The notes: generated from the letters alone by a model not told the origin. Shown: positions 8,993 through 17,818, counted from the stretch's first letter. The stretch is DNA of 64,000 nt from Sutcliffiella horikoshii (GCF_020524325.1 NZ_JAIVKY010000001.1:124001-188000), one strand, 5' to 3'. Program-made: numbers and translations.

Positions 8993-9024
8993 AAAAAACA
9001 GGAAGGATTCCTGCTCCCTCCTGT
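8993..9024 (-). terminator. Intrinsic terminator of the thiolase-scoAB operon
   Basis: Minus-strand stem with arms AAACAGGA and TCCTGTTT, ending in TTTTTT, 15 bp beyond the scoB stop. It may also stop transcription from the small plus-strand gene ending at 8976. Confidence 0.75.
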
Positions 9025-9038
9025 TTATGTTATAAATT

Positions 9039-9701
9039 TTAAAAAGCCTCAAGTTTCACGTGCTCATCCACAATCAGCGTTGGTTCAGTCGTATTCTGGA
9101 TATCCTCCACAGTAAAGCCGCTTGCCACTTCCACAAGCTTCAAGCCCTGTTCCGTTACATCCATTACTGCACGGTCTGTGATAATACGATCTACTACACC
9201 TTTTCCGGTCAAAGGCAATGTGCACTCTTTTAAAATTTTCGCTTCTCCTGCTTTATTTACGTGGTCCATAATCACAATGATTCGCTCGGCACCATGCACA
9301 AGGTCCATCGCACCGCCCATGCCTTTGATCATTTTGCCTGGAATCATCCAGTTGGCAAGGTCACCATTTTCGCTTACTTCCATGCCACCCAAAATTGCGA
9401 TGTTAACATGCCCACCACGAATCATGGCAAAGGACTCTGCACTGTCAAAATAAGCTGCTCCAGGGATAGCCGTTACGGTTTCTTTTCCGGCATTGATTAG
9501 ATCCGCATCCACATTCTCTTTTGTCGGGTATGGCCCAATACCTAAAAGGCCGTTTTCTGATTGCAAGACTACCTGTTTGTTATCGGATATGTAATTCGCC
9601 ACAAGAGTGGGCATTCCGATTCCAAGGTTCACATAGTAGCCGTTCTCGATTTCTTTTTCTGCTCTTTTTGCTATTTTTTCGCGGTTATTTATATTTGTCA
9701 T
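9039..9701 (-). CDS. scoB: 3-oxoacid CoA-transferase, subunit B
   Basis: The protein has 220 residues, typical for the B subunit. It carries '[17 protein letters not shown]' at the start, the catalytic Glu in '[16 protein letters not shown]' (near residue 47), and '[15 protein letters not shown]' in the middle. With ScoA it moves CoA from succinyl-CoA to acetoacetate. ATG at 9701 follows GGAGGGG. It is the third gene of the thiolase-scoA-scoB operon, 18 bp after scoA. With the thiolase it turns acetoacetate released by the divergent HMG-CoA lyase into two acetyl-CoA. Confidence 0.95.
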   Translation of the reverse strand: MTNINNREKIAKRAEKEIENGYYVNLGIGMPTLVANYISDNKQVVLQSENGLLGIGPYPTKENVDADLINAGKETVTAIPGAAYFDSAESFAMIRGGHVNIAILGGMEVSENGDLANWMIPGKMIKGMGGAMDLVHGAERIIVIMDHVNKAGEAKILKECTLPLTGKGVVDRIITDRAVMDVTEQGLKLVEVASGFTVEDIQNTTEPTLIVDEHVKLEAF

Positions 9702-9719
9702 CGTTTGTTCCCCTCCTTG

Positions 9720-10409
9720 CTAGTCTCTTGTGGTAACACGTTCGATTTTCTTTTCTTGCTGACCTACGATTAGTCGTTGAACATAGATGCTTGGTGTCTG
9801 AATCAGGTTTGGATCCAAGTCTCCAATCTCTACAAGCTCTTCCACTTCCGCAATGGTCACTTTGCCAGCTGCAGCAATCATTGGATTAAAATTTCGAGCC
9901 GTTTTGTTGTAAATGAGGTTCCCCATTTTATCGGCCTTGGTTGCTCTCACTAAACTAAAATCGGCGCTGTAAGCTTCTTCAAGCAAGTATTCTTTCCCGT
10001 TGAATTCACGGACTTCCTTGCCTTCCGCAATTGGTGTCCCCACTCCCGCCGGTGTGTAGAATGCAGGGATACCCGCTCCGCCAGCTCTTATTTTTTCCGC
10101 AAGTGTTCCTTGTGGTGTTAGCTCTACTTCTAGCTCGCCAGACAATACCTGACGTTCGAATTCTTTGTTTTCGCCAACATACGAACCAATCATTTTCTTA
10201 ATTTGTTTGTTTTTCAATAGAAGTCCAAGACCCCATTCATCAACACCGCAGTTATTGGAAATGACCGTTAAATCTTTTACTCCTGTTTCCACAAGGGCAA
10301 GAATTAAGTTTTCCGGTATGCCGCATAATCCAAATCCACCGACCATGATGGTAGCCCCATCATGAATGTCTTTTACTGCTTCTGTAAAGGATGTATAAAT
10401 TGGTTTCAT
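9720..10409 (-). CDS. scoA: 3-oxoacid CoA-transferase, subunit A
   Basis: The A subunit has 229 residues when started at ATG 10409, which follows GAGAGGTG by ten bases. An upstream in-frame ATG at 10478 would add 23 Arg-rich residues overlapping the thiolase gene and is rejected. Family marks are '[16 protein letters not shown]' (the oxyanion GGFG...G loop), '[14 protein letters not shown]', and '[13 protein letters not shown]'. It works as a heterotetramer with ScoB in acetoacetate activation. It lies 20 bp after the thiolase gene and 18 bp before scoB. Confidence 0.95.
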   Translation of the reverse strand: MKPIYTSFTEAVKDIHDGATIMVGGFGLCGIPENLILALVETGVKDLTVISNNCGVDEWGLGLLLKNKQIKKMIGSYVGENKEFERQVLSGELEVELTPQGTLAEKIRAGGAGIPAFYTPAGVGTPIAEGKEVREFNGKEYLLEEAYSADFSLVRATKADKMGNLIYNKTARNFNPMIAAAGKVTIAEVEELVEIGDLDPNLIQTPSIYVQRLIVGQQEKKIERVTTRD

Positions 10410-10429
10410 CTTAAGTTGCACCTCTCTCT

Positions 10430-11614
10430 TTATATGTTTTCTACAATGGTTGCGACACCTTGTCCGCCGCCGATACATAATGTAGCAAGTCCTTTTTTCG
10501 CTTCACGGCGTTTCATTTCATGGATAAGTGTCACTAAAATTCTAGTTCCGCTTGCACCAATCGGGTGACCTAAGGCAATGGCACCACCATTAACATTTAA
10601 CTTTTCAGGATCGAACTGCAATTCCCTTCCGACTGCAAGTGCCTGAGCTGCAAAAGCTTCATTTGCTTCTACGAGGTCCATATCCTCCATGGACTGTCCG
10701 CCTTTTTCCATCGCTTTTTTCACGGCAGTGACAGGACCGATTCCCATAATGCTTGGATCTACCCCACTGCTTGCATTGGCAACGATTTTTACAAGCGGTT
10801 TGATACCAAGTTCATCCGCTTTCTCCTTGCTCATTACCACGACAGCCGCAGCTCCGTCATTTATTCCGGATGCGTTACCAGCTGTAACAGAACCATCCTT
10901 TTTAAAAGCAGGACGCAAGCCGCCAAGCTTTTCTGCTGTGGTTCCTTTTCTAGGATATTCGTCTGTATCTATCGTCAGAATTTCTTTTTTCTTTTTCACT
11001 TCTACTGGAACAATCTCGTCTTTGAACTTGCCGTCTTCGATTGCTTGAACTGCTTTCTGTTGGCTGTTTGCAGCAAATTCATCCTGTTCTTCTCGTGTTA
11101 ATTCATATTTCGTGCAGAGGTTTTCCGCTGTCACTCCCATATGGTAATCGTTGAATGCACAAGTTAATCCATCCGCCACCATGGTGTCGACTAACTTCTG
11201 ATCGCCCATTTTGAAACCGTCACGAGCACCTTTCAATAAGTAAGGAGCCTGAGACATATTTTCCATTCCACCTGCCACGACAATATCTGCATCTCCAGCA
11301 AGGATGGCTTGTGTTGCAAGGTGAACTGCTTTCAGTCCCGATCCGCAAACTTTATTGATTGTCATGGAGGACACTTCTTGTGGAAGTCCTGCTGCCATCG
11401 CTGCTTGTCTTGCCGGATTTTGGCCAAGCCCCGCCTGCAAAACATTTCCCATTATTACTTCATCTACACTATCTGGTGCAAGCCCGGCTTTTGCGAGCGC
11501 TTCTTTAATTACAACTGATCCTAACTGTGGAGCGGAAACATCTTTAAATGCCCCACCAAAACTTCCAATCGCTGTTCTGACAGCGCTTACAATAACTACT
11601 TCTTTATTCGACAT
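10430..11614 (-). CDS. Acetyl-CoA C-acetyltransferase (thiolase)
   Basis: Starting at ATG 11614 behind AGAGGAGAGG gives 394 residues, the standard length for biosynthetic/degradative thiolases; an in-frame ATG 13 codons upstream has no such site. The nucleophile Cys is in '[11 protein letters not shown]' (near residue 88), the catalytic His in '[15 protein letters not shown]', and the second Cys in 'LCIGGGQG'. It cleaves acetoacetyl-CoA to two acetyl-CoA, or the reverse. It is the first gene of the operon with scoA and scoB and is divergent from HMG-CoA lyase. Confidence 0.96.
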   Translation of the reverse strand: MSNKEVVIVSAVRTAIGSFGGAFKDVSAPQLGSVVIKEALAKAGLAPDSVDEVIMGNVLQAGLGQNPARQAAMAAGLPQEVSSMTINKVCGSGLKAVHLATQAILAGDADIVVAGGMENMSQAPYLLKGARDGFKMGDQKLVDTMVADGLTCAFNDYHMGVTAENLCTKYELTREEQDEFAANSQQKAVQAIEDGKFKDEIVPVEVKKKKEILTIDTDEYPRKGTTAEKLGGLRPAFKKDGSVTAGNASGINDGAAAVVVMSKEKADELGIKPLVKIVANASSGVDPSIMGIGPVTAVKKAMEKGGQSMEDMDLVEANEAFAAQALAVGRELQFDPEKLNVNGGAIALGHPIGASGTRILVTLIHEMKRREAKKGLATLCIGGGQGVATIVENI

Positions 11615-11760
11615 AATTTCCTCTCCTCTCGACTGATTAATTTCTAGATTCATGTCGAAAATCCTTCTTTTTTTATAAAATTTCTATTATTCTTGCTTTT
11701 AGTACCCTCTATTCCATAGAATTAAGGATGGGAGAAATTATTCGTGAAGGGGGAACAACG

Positions 11761-12681
11761 GTGAATTTGCCTTCTAAAGCAACCATTATCGAAGTAGGTC
11801 CGCGTGATGGATTACAAAACTTAAAAACATTTGTACCGACGGATGCGAAAATTGAATTTATTACAGAATTAAAAAAAGCAGGTATTCCGGAGATGGAGCT
11901 AACCTCCTTTGTCTCTCCAAGGTGGGTACCACAAATGTCAGACGCCGCAACTATCATTGAAAGTTGTAATGATAGTGAGACTAGAAATTTTGTGTTGGTA
12001 CCAAACCAGAAAGGCATTGAGAGATTAAAAAGCACGTCATGTAAAAATGCCGCTGTGTTTGTAGGGGTAAGCGATACGTTTAACAAGAAAAATATTAATA
12101 AAACTACCGAGGAAAGCTTGGTCGAATTGGAACCTTTAGTAAGAGAATTAAAAGATCAGGGATACTTTGTGCGTGCGTGTATTTCAACTTCGTTTTATTG
12201 TCCTTATGAAGGAAAAGTAGCAATGGAGGATGTAGTAACTTTATGTAAGCGCTTTGTTGCTTTTGGTGTGGATGAGTTGAGCGTTGCAGATACAATCGGA
12301 ATGGCGAATCCAAAGGAATCTTTTCAGCTCTTCTCTGTTTTGAAAGAGGAACTTGAAGATGTAATGATAACCGCCCATTTCCATAACACTCGTGGTATGG
12401 CTTTGACTAATATATTTGCCGCCCTTCAAGCTGGTGTGGACCGTTTTGACACGTCAGCAGGAGGGCTTGGTGGATGTCCGTTTGCACCGGGAGCATCAGG
12501 AAATGTGGCAACAGAGGATGTTGTCTATATGCTCGAACAAATGGGCATTGAAACAGGGATCAATTTGAAGCGTGTTGTTAGAGCATTGGAGAATCTCTTG
12601 CCTCATTTGGATAAACAATATGAAAGTCAATATTATAAGCTTGTACAAGTCAATGGAACCGCTGTCCCTCCAGGTGTATAA
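11761..12681 (+). CDS. yngG: Hydroxymethylglutaryl-CoA lyase
   Basis: GTG at 11761, six bases after GAAGGGGGA, gives 306 residues, normal for bacterial HMG-CoA lyase; an ATG at 11728 lacks a ribosome binding site. It carries the start 'IIEVGPRDGLQNL' with the metal Asp, 'VADTIGMANP', 'TAHFHNTRGMA' with metal-binding His residues, and the signature 'GGLGGCPFAPGASGN' with its catalytic Cys. It splits HMG-CoA into acetoacetate and acetyl-CoA, the last step of leucine breakdown. The divergent operon consumes the acetoacetate. No acyl-CoA dehydrogenase or methylcrotonyl-CoA carboxylase genes adjoin it here. Confidence 0.95.
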   Translation: MNLPSKATIIEVGPRDGLQNLKTFVPTDAKIEFITELKKAGIPEMELTSFVSPRWVPQMSDAATIIESCNDSETRNFVLVPNQKGIERLKSTSCKNAAVFVGVSDTFNKKNINKTTEESLVELEPLVRELKDQGYFVRACISTSFYCPYEGKVAMEDVVTLCKRFVAFGVDELSVADTIGMANPKESFQLFSVLKEELEDVMITAHFHNTRGMALTNIFAALQAGVDRFDTSAGGLGGCPFAPGASGNVATEDVVYMLEQMGIETGINLKRVVRALENLLPHLDKQYESQYYKLVQVNGTAVPPGV

Positions 12682-12736
12682 ATTTCCGCTTCCTTACTCA
12701 CATTAAATAGGGAGAATAAGGAAGGGAGAGACTTAA

Positions 12737-12871
12737 ATGTCCAAGCATAATAACCATAATGGTCCCAGCCAAAAGGGGCAGCCTAACGCTGAGAGCGTGA
12801 AACAGGTTGTATCTGCTGAAGAAGTGGAACGCGCGAGCCACCCGACAAAGCGTCAGAATTCGGAGCAATAA
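12737..12871 (+). CDS. Small hydrophilic protein, 44 residues
   Basis: ATG at 12737 follows GAAGGGAGAG, and the frame ends with TAA at 12869-12871 just before a strong terminator, so this is a complete small gene. The peptide is polar, rich in Asn, His, Gln, Lys and Glu, without Cys or hydrophobic segments ('QKGQPNAESVKQ', 'EEVERASHPTK'). The composition resembles small acid-soluble spore proteins, but I do not recognise the family. CTTCCTTA at 12689-12696 can pair with TAAGGAAG at 12717-12724 and would cover part of the ribosome binding site. Confidence 0.65.
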   Translation: MSKHNNHNGPSQKGQPNAESVKQVVSAEEVERASHPTKRQNSEQ

Positions 12872-12887
12872 TCATAGTTTTTTGATG

Positions 12888-12917
12888 GAAACTGCAGAGG
12901 TGCAGTTTCTTTCTTTT
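12888..12917 (+). terminator. Intrinsic terminator
   Basis: Nine-bp arms GAAACTGCA / TGCAGTTTC with a four-base loop, followed by TTTCTTTT, 17 bp beyond the 44-residue gene. Confidence 0.85.
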
Positions 12918-12920
12918 GGT

Positions 12921-13016
12921 ATGAAGCCCGGTTCCTTAAATTCATGTTAACAGTGTCCTCATTGAACTCCTATGAAGCCCGGTATCCCGGAATTATTGCA
13001 ATTTTTGTCCTCATTC
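12921..13016. repeat. Two-copy form of the palindromic repeat family
   Basis: ATGAAGCCCGG occurs at 12921 and again at 12972, and each copy is followed about 35 bp later by GTCCTCATT (near 12954 and 13007), giving a 51-bp period. On the minus strand the junction between copies reads GGGCTTCAT, a nine-base loop, ATGAGGAC. The large array at 36350-36825 repeats the same pair of words with a 52-bp period, so both belong to one family. No gene is apparent from 12918 to 13136. A further hairpin (GTTATA / TATAAC arms) lies near 13084-13107. Confidence 0.7.
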
Positions 13017-13136
13017 TATTCATTTAGTAGTCCTGGTTAAATAAGGTCTAAAACAAAGTATCCAAACATATTTTGTAAAAAGTGTTATAAGAGCGAGCTC
13101 CTATAACCCATTCTAAATGAAACAGGTGAGATCTCT

Positions 13137-13352
13137 ATGTATTTCGTTTATTTTATGGAAAATAAGAACGTTGTATTAAGTCAGTACCGGAAAGAGCTGC
13201 CGAACGTGGATGAGGAATTGAAGATAAAGGGAAGAAAAGGGACTGTCCTTAGTGTTAGTCATCTTGATGACAGACACATTAATGTACATGTTGCATTGGA
13301 AAAAGTAGTGAAGAAAGGATTTGTGGACTTATCGAAAAAGAAGAAGAAATAG
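13137..13352 (+). CDS. Small basic protein, 71 residues
   Basis: ATG at 13137 follows an AGGTGAG site, and a strong terminator lies 9 bp beyond the stop. The sequence has a short beta-like start ('MYFVYFMENKNVVLSQY'), then 'ELKIKGRKGTVLSV', which resembles a small SH3/KOW-type turn, and ends in 'DLSKKKKK'. I do not recognise the family. The basic tail and the small fold suggest binding to nucleic acid or ribosome, which is inference only. Confidence 0.65.
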   Translation: MYFVYFMENKNVVLSQYRKELPNVDEELKIKGRKGTVLSVSHLDDRHINVHVALEKVVKKGFVDLSKKKKK

Positions 13353-13360
13353 TTAGGGCA

Positions 13361-13393
13361 AAGAGGTTCTTCAATTGAAGAACCTCTTTTTTG
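13361..13393 (+). terminator. Intrinsic terminator
   Basis: A near-continuous 28-bp palindrome (arms AAGAGGTTCTTC / GAAGAACCTCTT, four-base loop) followed by TTTT. It is strong and placed directly after the 71-residue gene; by symmetry it could also act on leftward transcription from 13477. Confidence 0.9.
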
Positions 13394-13476
13394 ATTCTAT
13401 TAGATAGAAGTACCTTCCAAACATGCCAAAATGTCTTATAGAAGCGTTCTAGTTGAACGGAGCACCTCTCAAACTT

Positions 13477-14400
13477 TCAAAACTGTCTTATAGAACCTAT
13501 CTCCCTATACCATTGAGGAATATTCTCCCTAAAATCATCATGATCCCTCATCACATCCATGGCATATCGGGACAATAGTTCATACTGATCTTCTCCCATT
13601 TTCTTACCCCACACGAATGATGAAACTACATGCATGGCACTATAAAGAGCAAATAGCTTCCAAAATTCCTCACTAATTTCCTCTCCTCCATTATATCCAT
13701 CAATGGCACCAATGGAAAAAGGGACACTTACCTTTATTCCAAAAAAGCCAAGTTTCTGTAAATAATGTATGGGATCCCCCCAGTCCATCCTCTGAAAATC
13801 AATAAACCCATTGAATTCTTTCCCATCTACAATGAGATTGCAAGGGTGAAAATCATCATGCTGGAATCTATTAGGACGGCCTTCCATTAAGTAATCATTT
13901 GTTTCTATATAGTTTATGAGTTTACTTATAAGCACGGTGTCTATATCTTCTAGTAGCTTTAATTCTTCTATGTATTTATCACTTTTTCTTTTCTTATGTA
14001 TGTTCCATGGTTCGGTTCCTTCCGGAGCAGGATACTCATGTAGTTTTTTCAGCTCATTCCCCGCCTGAAACCCAACAAGAAATTGCTCCCTCTCTGTCAA
14101 ATTACTTAACTCCTCTTCCCCATCTCTACCTGGCAGATATGTTAATACCATATAAGCCAATCCTAAGCTTTCCTGTTCACCAAATTCGATTGCTTTTGGC
14201 ACCAAATCAGAGAGCAATGATAACTTATTAATTGTTTCAAATTCTCTCCTTCTACGATCTGCATCTTCTATTGGAAAAAGACGCATAAGGTATTTTTCAT
14301 CAACCACAAACTTCTGGTCGTTGGAAAAACCTTTGGTAAGCTGTTGTATATTATTCGCTTCTCTCAAGTACAGAATTTCTTGCTCTATAACTTTAACCAA
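13477..14400 (-). CDS. Aminoglycoside phosphotransferase-family (APH/choline-kinase-like) protein
   Basis: This 307-residue protein carries the kinase-like core of the APH family: 'YMVLTYLPGRDGEEEL' as the hinge, the catalytic loop 'FQHDDFHPCNLIVDG' (Asp near residue 184, Asn near 189), and 'NGFIDFQRMDWGDPIHYL' as the metal-binding IDF segment. Members phosphorylate hydroxyls of small molecules such as aminoglycosides, homoserine or choline; the substrate here cannot be told. It stands alone, without a nearby resistance gene. The segment just beyond the stop contains two copies of a CTGTCTTATAGAA-like word. Confidence 0.85.
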   Translation of the reverse strand: MVKVIEQEILYLREANNIQQLTKGFSNDQKFVVDEKYLMRLFPIEDADRRRREFETINKLSLLSDLVPKAIEFGEQESLGLAYMVLTYLPGRDGEEELSNLTEREQFLVGFQAGNELKKLHEYPAPEGTEPWNIHKKRKSDKYIEELKLLEDIDTVLISKLINYIETNDYLMEGRPNRFQHDDFHPCNLIVDGKEFNGFIDFQRMDWGDPIHYLQKLGFFGIKVSVPFSIGAIDGYNGGEEISEEFWKLFALYSAMHVVSSFVWGKKMGEDQYELLSRYAMDVMRDHDDFRENIPQWYREIGSIRQF

Positions 14401-14489
14401 TTTACCACATCCCCCTTAATTACTTATGAACATTAAATTATCCCTCATAACTTTATCTAGGTCCATGTTATTGATAAAAATTCAACACT

Positions 14490-14561
14490 ATAATTAGAAC
14501 CTTAACCAAAACTTATCACTCCTATGTTATAATTAATTGAAAATTATGAACTCTAATTATA
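14490..14561 (+). promoter_or_regulatory. Putative promoter region framed by ATAATTAGA / TCTAATTAT
   Basis: A TATAAT box lies at 14528-14533 with only a poor -35 candidate (TTAACC, 20 bp away). It is framed by inverted 9-mers ATAATTAGA at 14490-14498 and TCTAATTAT at 14552-14560. The segment 14538-14561 is almost identical to 52054-52076 (one base inserted), which is also followed by GAGGTGT, so this may be a shared regulatory module. Confidence 0.4.
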
Positions 14562-14581
14562 ATAAACGAGGTGTCTAAACT

Positions 14582-14671
14582 TTGGCTGCTCTACTTACAT
14601 TATTAGGTGACATTTTCGCTGCAATTGCTACTTCTTTTACACGCAACAAGGAAAAGAAGGAGAAAGAATAA
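14582..14671 (+). CDS. 29-residue amphipathic/hydrophobic peptide
   Basis: TTG at 14582 lies nine bases after GAGGTG, and the frame ends at TAA 14669-14671. The peptide has a hydrophobic helix ('LLTLLGDIFAAIATSF') followed by 'TRNKEKKEKE', a strongly charged tail. This layout resembles phenol-soluble-modulin-like peptides, type I toxin peptides and small membrane regulators. It has no recognised family. It converges on the membrane-protein gene at 14678-15229, whose stop is 6 bp away. Confidence 0.5.
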   Translation: MAALLTLLGDIFAAIATSFTRNKEKKEKE

Positions 14672-14677
14672 TTCCCC

Positions 14678-15229
14678 TTATTCTTCCTCCCACTCTAAAT
14701 CCCTCTCTAACTCTTTGATCGTCTTTAAATGATCCTTGTCGCTCACTATTTGATAATAATCATCAATATACTCTTTTCCTACTGTAATCTGATAGTTGCC
14801 CGTTTCAATCAAATTATCCTTTTGATTCGATACCAACAAATTTAGCACATACTCCGCTCCGCCTGGTTCCTTGTTGATATCCCTTTTTAACTCAAGACCT
14901 GACAAGTCTTTCAATATCTTTTGAATCGTCTCCTCTTCTTCTATCAGGATCCGTTCCTTGTATGTATATATACCTCTCTCTAATACAACCTTTCTTATTT
15001 CCAAATGCCGTATCTCACTATCCTCATGAATTTCTTCAAGAACCGCAGCGTCAGATGTAGTGGAAATCACTTGGTCATACAGATAGTATCCTCCTACAAG
15101 TATCACCAGAACTACAGAAATTGGTCCGAACCGACTTTTGCGAAGTAGTAGCTTTGCTGCACCGACAAGTAATACTCCAAAAACAACTAAACTAAAAAGA
15201 AACTTTAAGGTAAGAACACTGTCAACCAT
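14678..15229 (-). CDS. Membrane protein of unknown function
   Basis: This 183-residue protein has two hydrophobic helices (about 7-28 and 36-53) close together and then a soluble domain of about 130 residues rich in Glu, Lys and Ile ('ILIEEEETIQKILKDLSGLELKRD', broken by a Gly-containing turn). The domain probably faces outside the cell, given the positive residues between the helices. No catalytic motif or known family is recognised. ATG at 15229 follows GGGGAG. It converges on the 29-residue peptide gene with a 6-bp gap. Confidence 0.7.
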   Translation of the reverse strand: MVDSVLTLKFLFSLVVFGVLLVGAAKLLLRKSRFGPISVVLVILVGGYYLYDQVISTTSDAAVLEEIHEDSEIRHLEIRKVVLERGIYTYKERILIEEEETIQKILKDLSGLELKRDINKEPGGAEYVLNLLVSNQKDNLIETGNYQITVGKEYIDDYYQIVSDKDHLKTIKELERDLEWEEE

Positions 15230-15390
15230 CCAAACTCCCCTTTTTACTTCATTTTCTAATAATCTATAACAATTTTAACATAAAATTACATATACTTTTT
15301 ATTTTATAGCTCTTTCGTCTGATATTGCCTTCTGCATAATATGGGAGTAAAATTATCCTAAAAATAATTAACCTAACAAGGAAAGGGATC

Positions 15391-15726
15391 ATGATGGAAA
15401 AACACTTTTACATAATTATAGCTTTCTTAATTCTATCCTTTCCTTGTTTGGCGTATAGTGAAATTGCACACTCTTTTCCATTATCCAGTGATACTATTTC
15501 CACTTATATTGACATGCAGATTGAACCGGCAGTACAGGCTCCTAGTACAAATGGCTGGCAAAACAAGAAGATGGATATTACGTGTGAATCCCCTCCTTTA
15601 CTTTTAATAGACATTTACCATCATCCATACAAACTTTCAATCAATCGAGTTATCCTGGCAAGGCCACATCTATTCCTTACACCATACTTTTATCAAGGTG
15701 GCTACCTCTCACTTACAGTGATTTAG
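15391..15726 (+). CDS. Putative exported protein, 111 residues
   Basis: ATG at 15391 follows GGAAAGGG. The first about 22 residues ('MMEKHFYIIIAFLILSFPCLAYS') form a signal peptide with a likely cleavage near 'AYS-EIA'. The rest has no Cys pair beyond one residue, several His and Pro, and no family I recognise. It is followed 37 bp later by a small membrane protein gene, which could be cotranscribed. Confidence 0.55.
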   Translation: MMEKHFYIIIAFLILSFPCLAYSEIAHSFPLSSDTISTYIDMQIEPAVQAPSTNGWQNKKMDITCESPPLLLIDIYHHPYKLSINRVILARPHLFLTPYFYQGGYLSLTVI

Positions 15727-15763
15727 ATACTTATTAATTACTAAATCATAGAGAAGAGGAAAG

Positions 15764-15949
15764 ATGATGAATCAGAAAACTGAATTTCAAAAATCCATGG
15801 CAACTTATGCGCTTTTAATTGCTGTGACAGGTTTGTTTCTTACTTCGATTGTAGTTGCAGCCATGGTAACCGACCAAAATATATTCTCCATGTTACCGAA
15901 ATTTTCTTGGGATATGGTAAATACATGGGACAAAATTTTTAATCAATAA
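15764..15949 (+). CDS. Small single-pass membrane protein, 61 residues
   Basis: ATG at 15764 follows AGAAGAGGAAAG. One hydrophobic helix (about residues 13-35, 'YALLIAVTGLFLTSIVVAAM') is followed by an amphipathic tail rich in Trp and Phe. A strong terminator begins 5 bp beyond the stop. No family is recognised. The gene probably forms a short unit with the exported protein upstream. Confidence 0.6.
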   Translation: MMNQKTEFQKSMATYALLIAVTGLFLTSIVVAAMVTDQNIFSMLPKFSWDMVNTWDKIFNQ

Positions 15950-15953
15950 AAAT

Positions 15954-16007
15954 AAAAAAGTCGACTTGTTGAGGGATATCCTCCCAATACAACAAGTCGA
16001 CTTTTTT
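15954..16007. terminator. Bidirectional terminator
   Basis: Perfect 18-bp arms with A6 on the left and T6 on the right (core GTCGACTTGTTG / CAACAAGTCGAC) and an 18-base loop. It ends the plus-strand gene at 15949 and overlaps the stop of the minus-strand VOC gene at 16006. Confidence 0.9.
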
Positions 16008-16377
16008 ATCTATGCTGATCAATTAAAATAGGGTTTCCATCTGGATCTTCTATTGTAAAGCTGGCCGGTCCCTTTGTTGTTTCATCTGCTTCTGTCAGGA
16101 ATTTTATTCCCTTTCCCATAAGGTTCTTTTGAAGGACTCTGACATCTGTAAATTCATCTAAGCTCTCGGCATTTTGATTCCAACCTGGATTAAATGTCAA
16201 AATATTTTTCTCAAACATACCTTGAAAAAGCCCGATAACACAACTTTCATTCTTCATAATCAACCAATTATGGCTGATTTCTCCTCCCAATACTTCAAAT
16301 CCGAGACACTCATAGAATTCTTTTGATTTATGAATATCTTTAACCGTTAAACTTACTGAAAAAGCGCCTAGTTTCAT
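16006..16377 (-). CDS. VOC (glyoxalase/bleomycin-resistance) family protein
   Basis: The protein has 123 residues. It follows the paired beta-alpha-beta-beta-beta pattern of VOC proteins, with '[23 protein letters not shown]' at the start (split: VSLTVKDI and [12 protein letters not shown]) and '[16 protein letters not shown]' at the end. VOC members bind a divalent metal and act as isomerases, dioxygenases or drug-binding proteins; the substrate is unknown. It stands alone, and its stop lies inside the shared terminator. Confidence 0.85.
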   Translation of the reverse strand: MKLGAFSVSLTVKDIHKSKEFYECLGFEVLGGEISHNWLIMKNESCVIGLFQGMFEKNILTFNPGWNQNAESLDEFTDVRVLQKNLMGKGIKFLTEADETTKGPASFTIEDPDGNPILIDQHR

Positions 16378-16509
16378 TGTTCCTCCCTCTGGATACGAAT
16401 ATCCTAGCCGTTTAAGTTTGTTCCACTCTATTATATCAACAATATGGAAAGAGAAAGTAGAGAATTTTCATTCTATTTATTTTATAATAACCTATAGGAG
16501 GAGAGATAA

Positions 16510-17055
16510 TTGAATTTTACATATGAAGTGGTACCTATTGATAGATTAGAAATATGCAAAGAAATTTGTAATGAGTTAATGGTATACCAGAAATCATTGG
16601 CCTTTATAACACCTGAACGCTTCGATAACATGACCTATGAAACAAGATTGATTCCCTCTGTGGAAAAAGCTCAACATAATTATTTGATGGTAGTGAAAAA
16701 TGAAGATGAAATCATTGGCTATGTTTATTCAAACATTTCTCCAAAAGAGGTCTATTCGTCGGAATTTGCAACTTTTTTTGACATGAATACTGTTGAGAAG
16801 ACGCATGTTGGTTGCTTGTCTCAATTCTACATTAAGGAAAAATATCGTCAATATGGAATTGGTTCAAGACTGTTTTCCATGTCGTTGGATTGGCTTCAAA
16901 ATTTCAATGAAATAGAAGATTATTTTATCTTTGTTTCAAATGGGAATGAACAAGCACTTGAGTTTTATAAACGAAAGGGTTTTTTTGTAAGTCACGAGAT
17001 ACTAGAAGGATTTATTACGGTATTAAGAAACAAAAAGGCGGAAAACAATGAATAA
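16510..17055 (+). CDS. GNAT-family N-acetyltransferase
   Basis: TTG at 16510 follows AGGAGGAGA and gives 181 residues. The acetyl-CoA-binding motif A is 'SQFYIKEKYRQYGIGSRLFSMSL' (core YRQYGIGSRL), followed by 'FVSNGNEQALEFYKRKGF', the usual motif B. The substrate is unknown. The stop overlaps the start of the methyltransferase gene by 8 bp, indicating a two-gene operon. Confidence 0.85.
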   Translation: MNFTYEVVPIDRLEICKEICNELMVYQKSLAFITPERFDNMTYETRLIPSVEKAQHNYLMVVKNEDEIIGYVYSNISPKEVYSSEFATFFDMNTVEKTHVGCLSQFYIKEKYRQYGIGSRLFSMSLDWLQNFNEIEDYFIFVSNGNEQALEFYKRKGFFVSHEILEGFITVLRNKKAENNE

Positions 17056-17818
17056 CATTTTCAGTGATAATCTTGAAAAATATGCAGATACAAAGGAATA
17101 TGATCGTAAACACGAGAATTTTCTAATAGATTTACCTCTAATTCTGGAGTGGGCACCGGAGAGTGGTCCTATTATTGAATTCGCATGTGGGACGGGAAGA
17201 TTGACTATTCCAATTGCTGAACAAGGTCATGAAATGATTGGAGTGGATATTCATCAGGGGATGCTAGAGCGAGCTAAAGCAAAGGCTATTGATAAAAATC
17301 TGACCATTCAATGGTTTTTACAGGATTGCTCTCAGTTATCTTTTAATCAATCTAGTAAGTTAATCTTCATGAGTGGCAACTCATTTCAACATTTCCTGAC
17401 GAATGAGGTGCAAGACGCACTTTTTCAATCCGTCCATCAACACCTAGAAGATGGAGGAATATTCATTTTTGATACAAGAAATCCGAAGATGGATGAGTTA
17501 TCAAAGATGGATGAGTATGAAGAGTATTTTATGCACTCTAATGGGATGCAGGTGGCAGAGTATCATAAAGAAACGTATCAGCCCCTAACACAGATACTTC
17601 ATTGCGAGACGGAAAGAAGATTTTTAAATGGGACAAAAATAGAGTCAATAGAAAAAGATACTATTTCATTACGTTATGTTTTCCCCTTGGAAATGCGCCG
17701 GCTTTTAAATGAACATGGATTCAAGTTGTTGCATGAGTACGGTGACTGGAATAAAAGTTCATTAACCGCAAAAAGTCCCCAAATGATCTATGTTTGCCAA
17801 AAGAAAGGGAGTAGTTAA
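17048..17818 (+). CDS. Class I SAM-dependent methyltransferase
   Basis: This 256-residue protein carries the SAM-binding motif I 'PIIEFACGTGRLTIPIA' (near residue 40), motif II 'MIGVDIHQGML' with the ribose-binding Asp, and 'LIFMSGNSFQHF' for motif IV. It resembles small-molecule methyltransferases of the YqeM/Methyltransf_25 group, and the substrate is unknown. It overlaps the acetyltransferase gene upstream by 8 bp, so the two are probably cotranslated. Confidence 0.85.
   Translation: MNNIFSDNLEKYADTKEYDRKHENFLIDLPLILEWAPESGPIIEFACGTGRLTIPIAEQGHEMIGVDIHQGMLERAKAKAIDKNLTIQWFLQDCSQLSFNQSSKLIFMSGNSFQHFLTNEVQDALFQSVHQHLEDGGIFIFDTRNPKMDELSKMDEYEEYFMHSNGMQVAEYHKETYQPLTQILHCETERRFLNGTKIESIEKDTISLRYVFPLEMRRLLNEHGFKLLHEYGDWNKSSLTAKSPQMIYVCQKKGSS

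Noticed and set aside
11709-12086. Minus-strand frame opposite HMG-CoA lyase
   Set aside because: It is a shadow of a well-supported enzyme with all family motifs on the plus strand.
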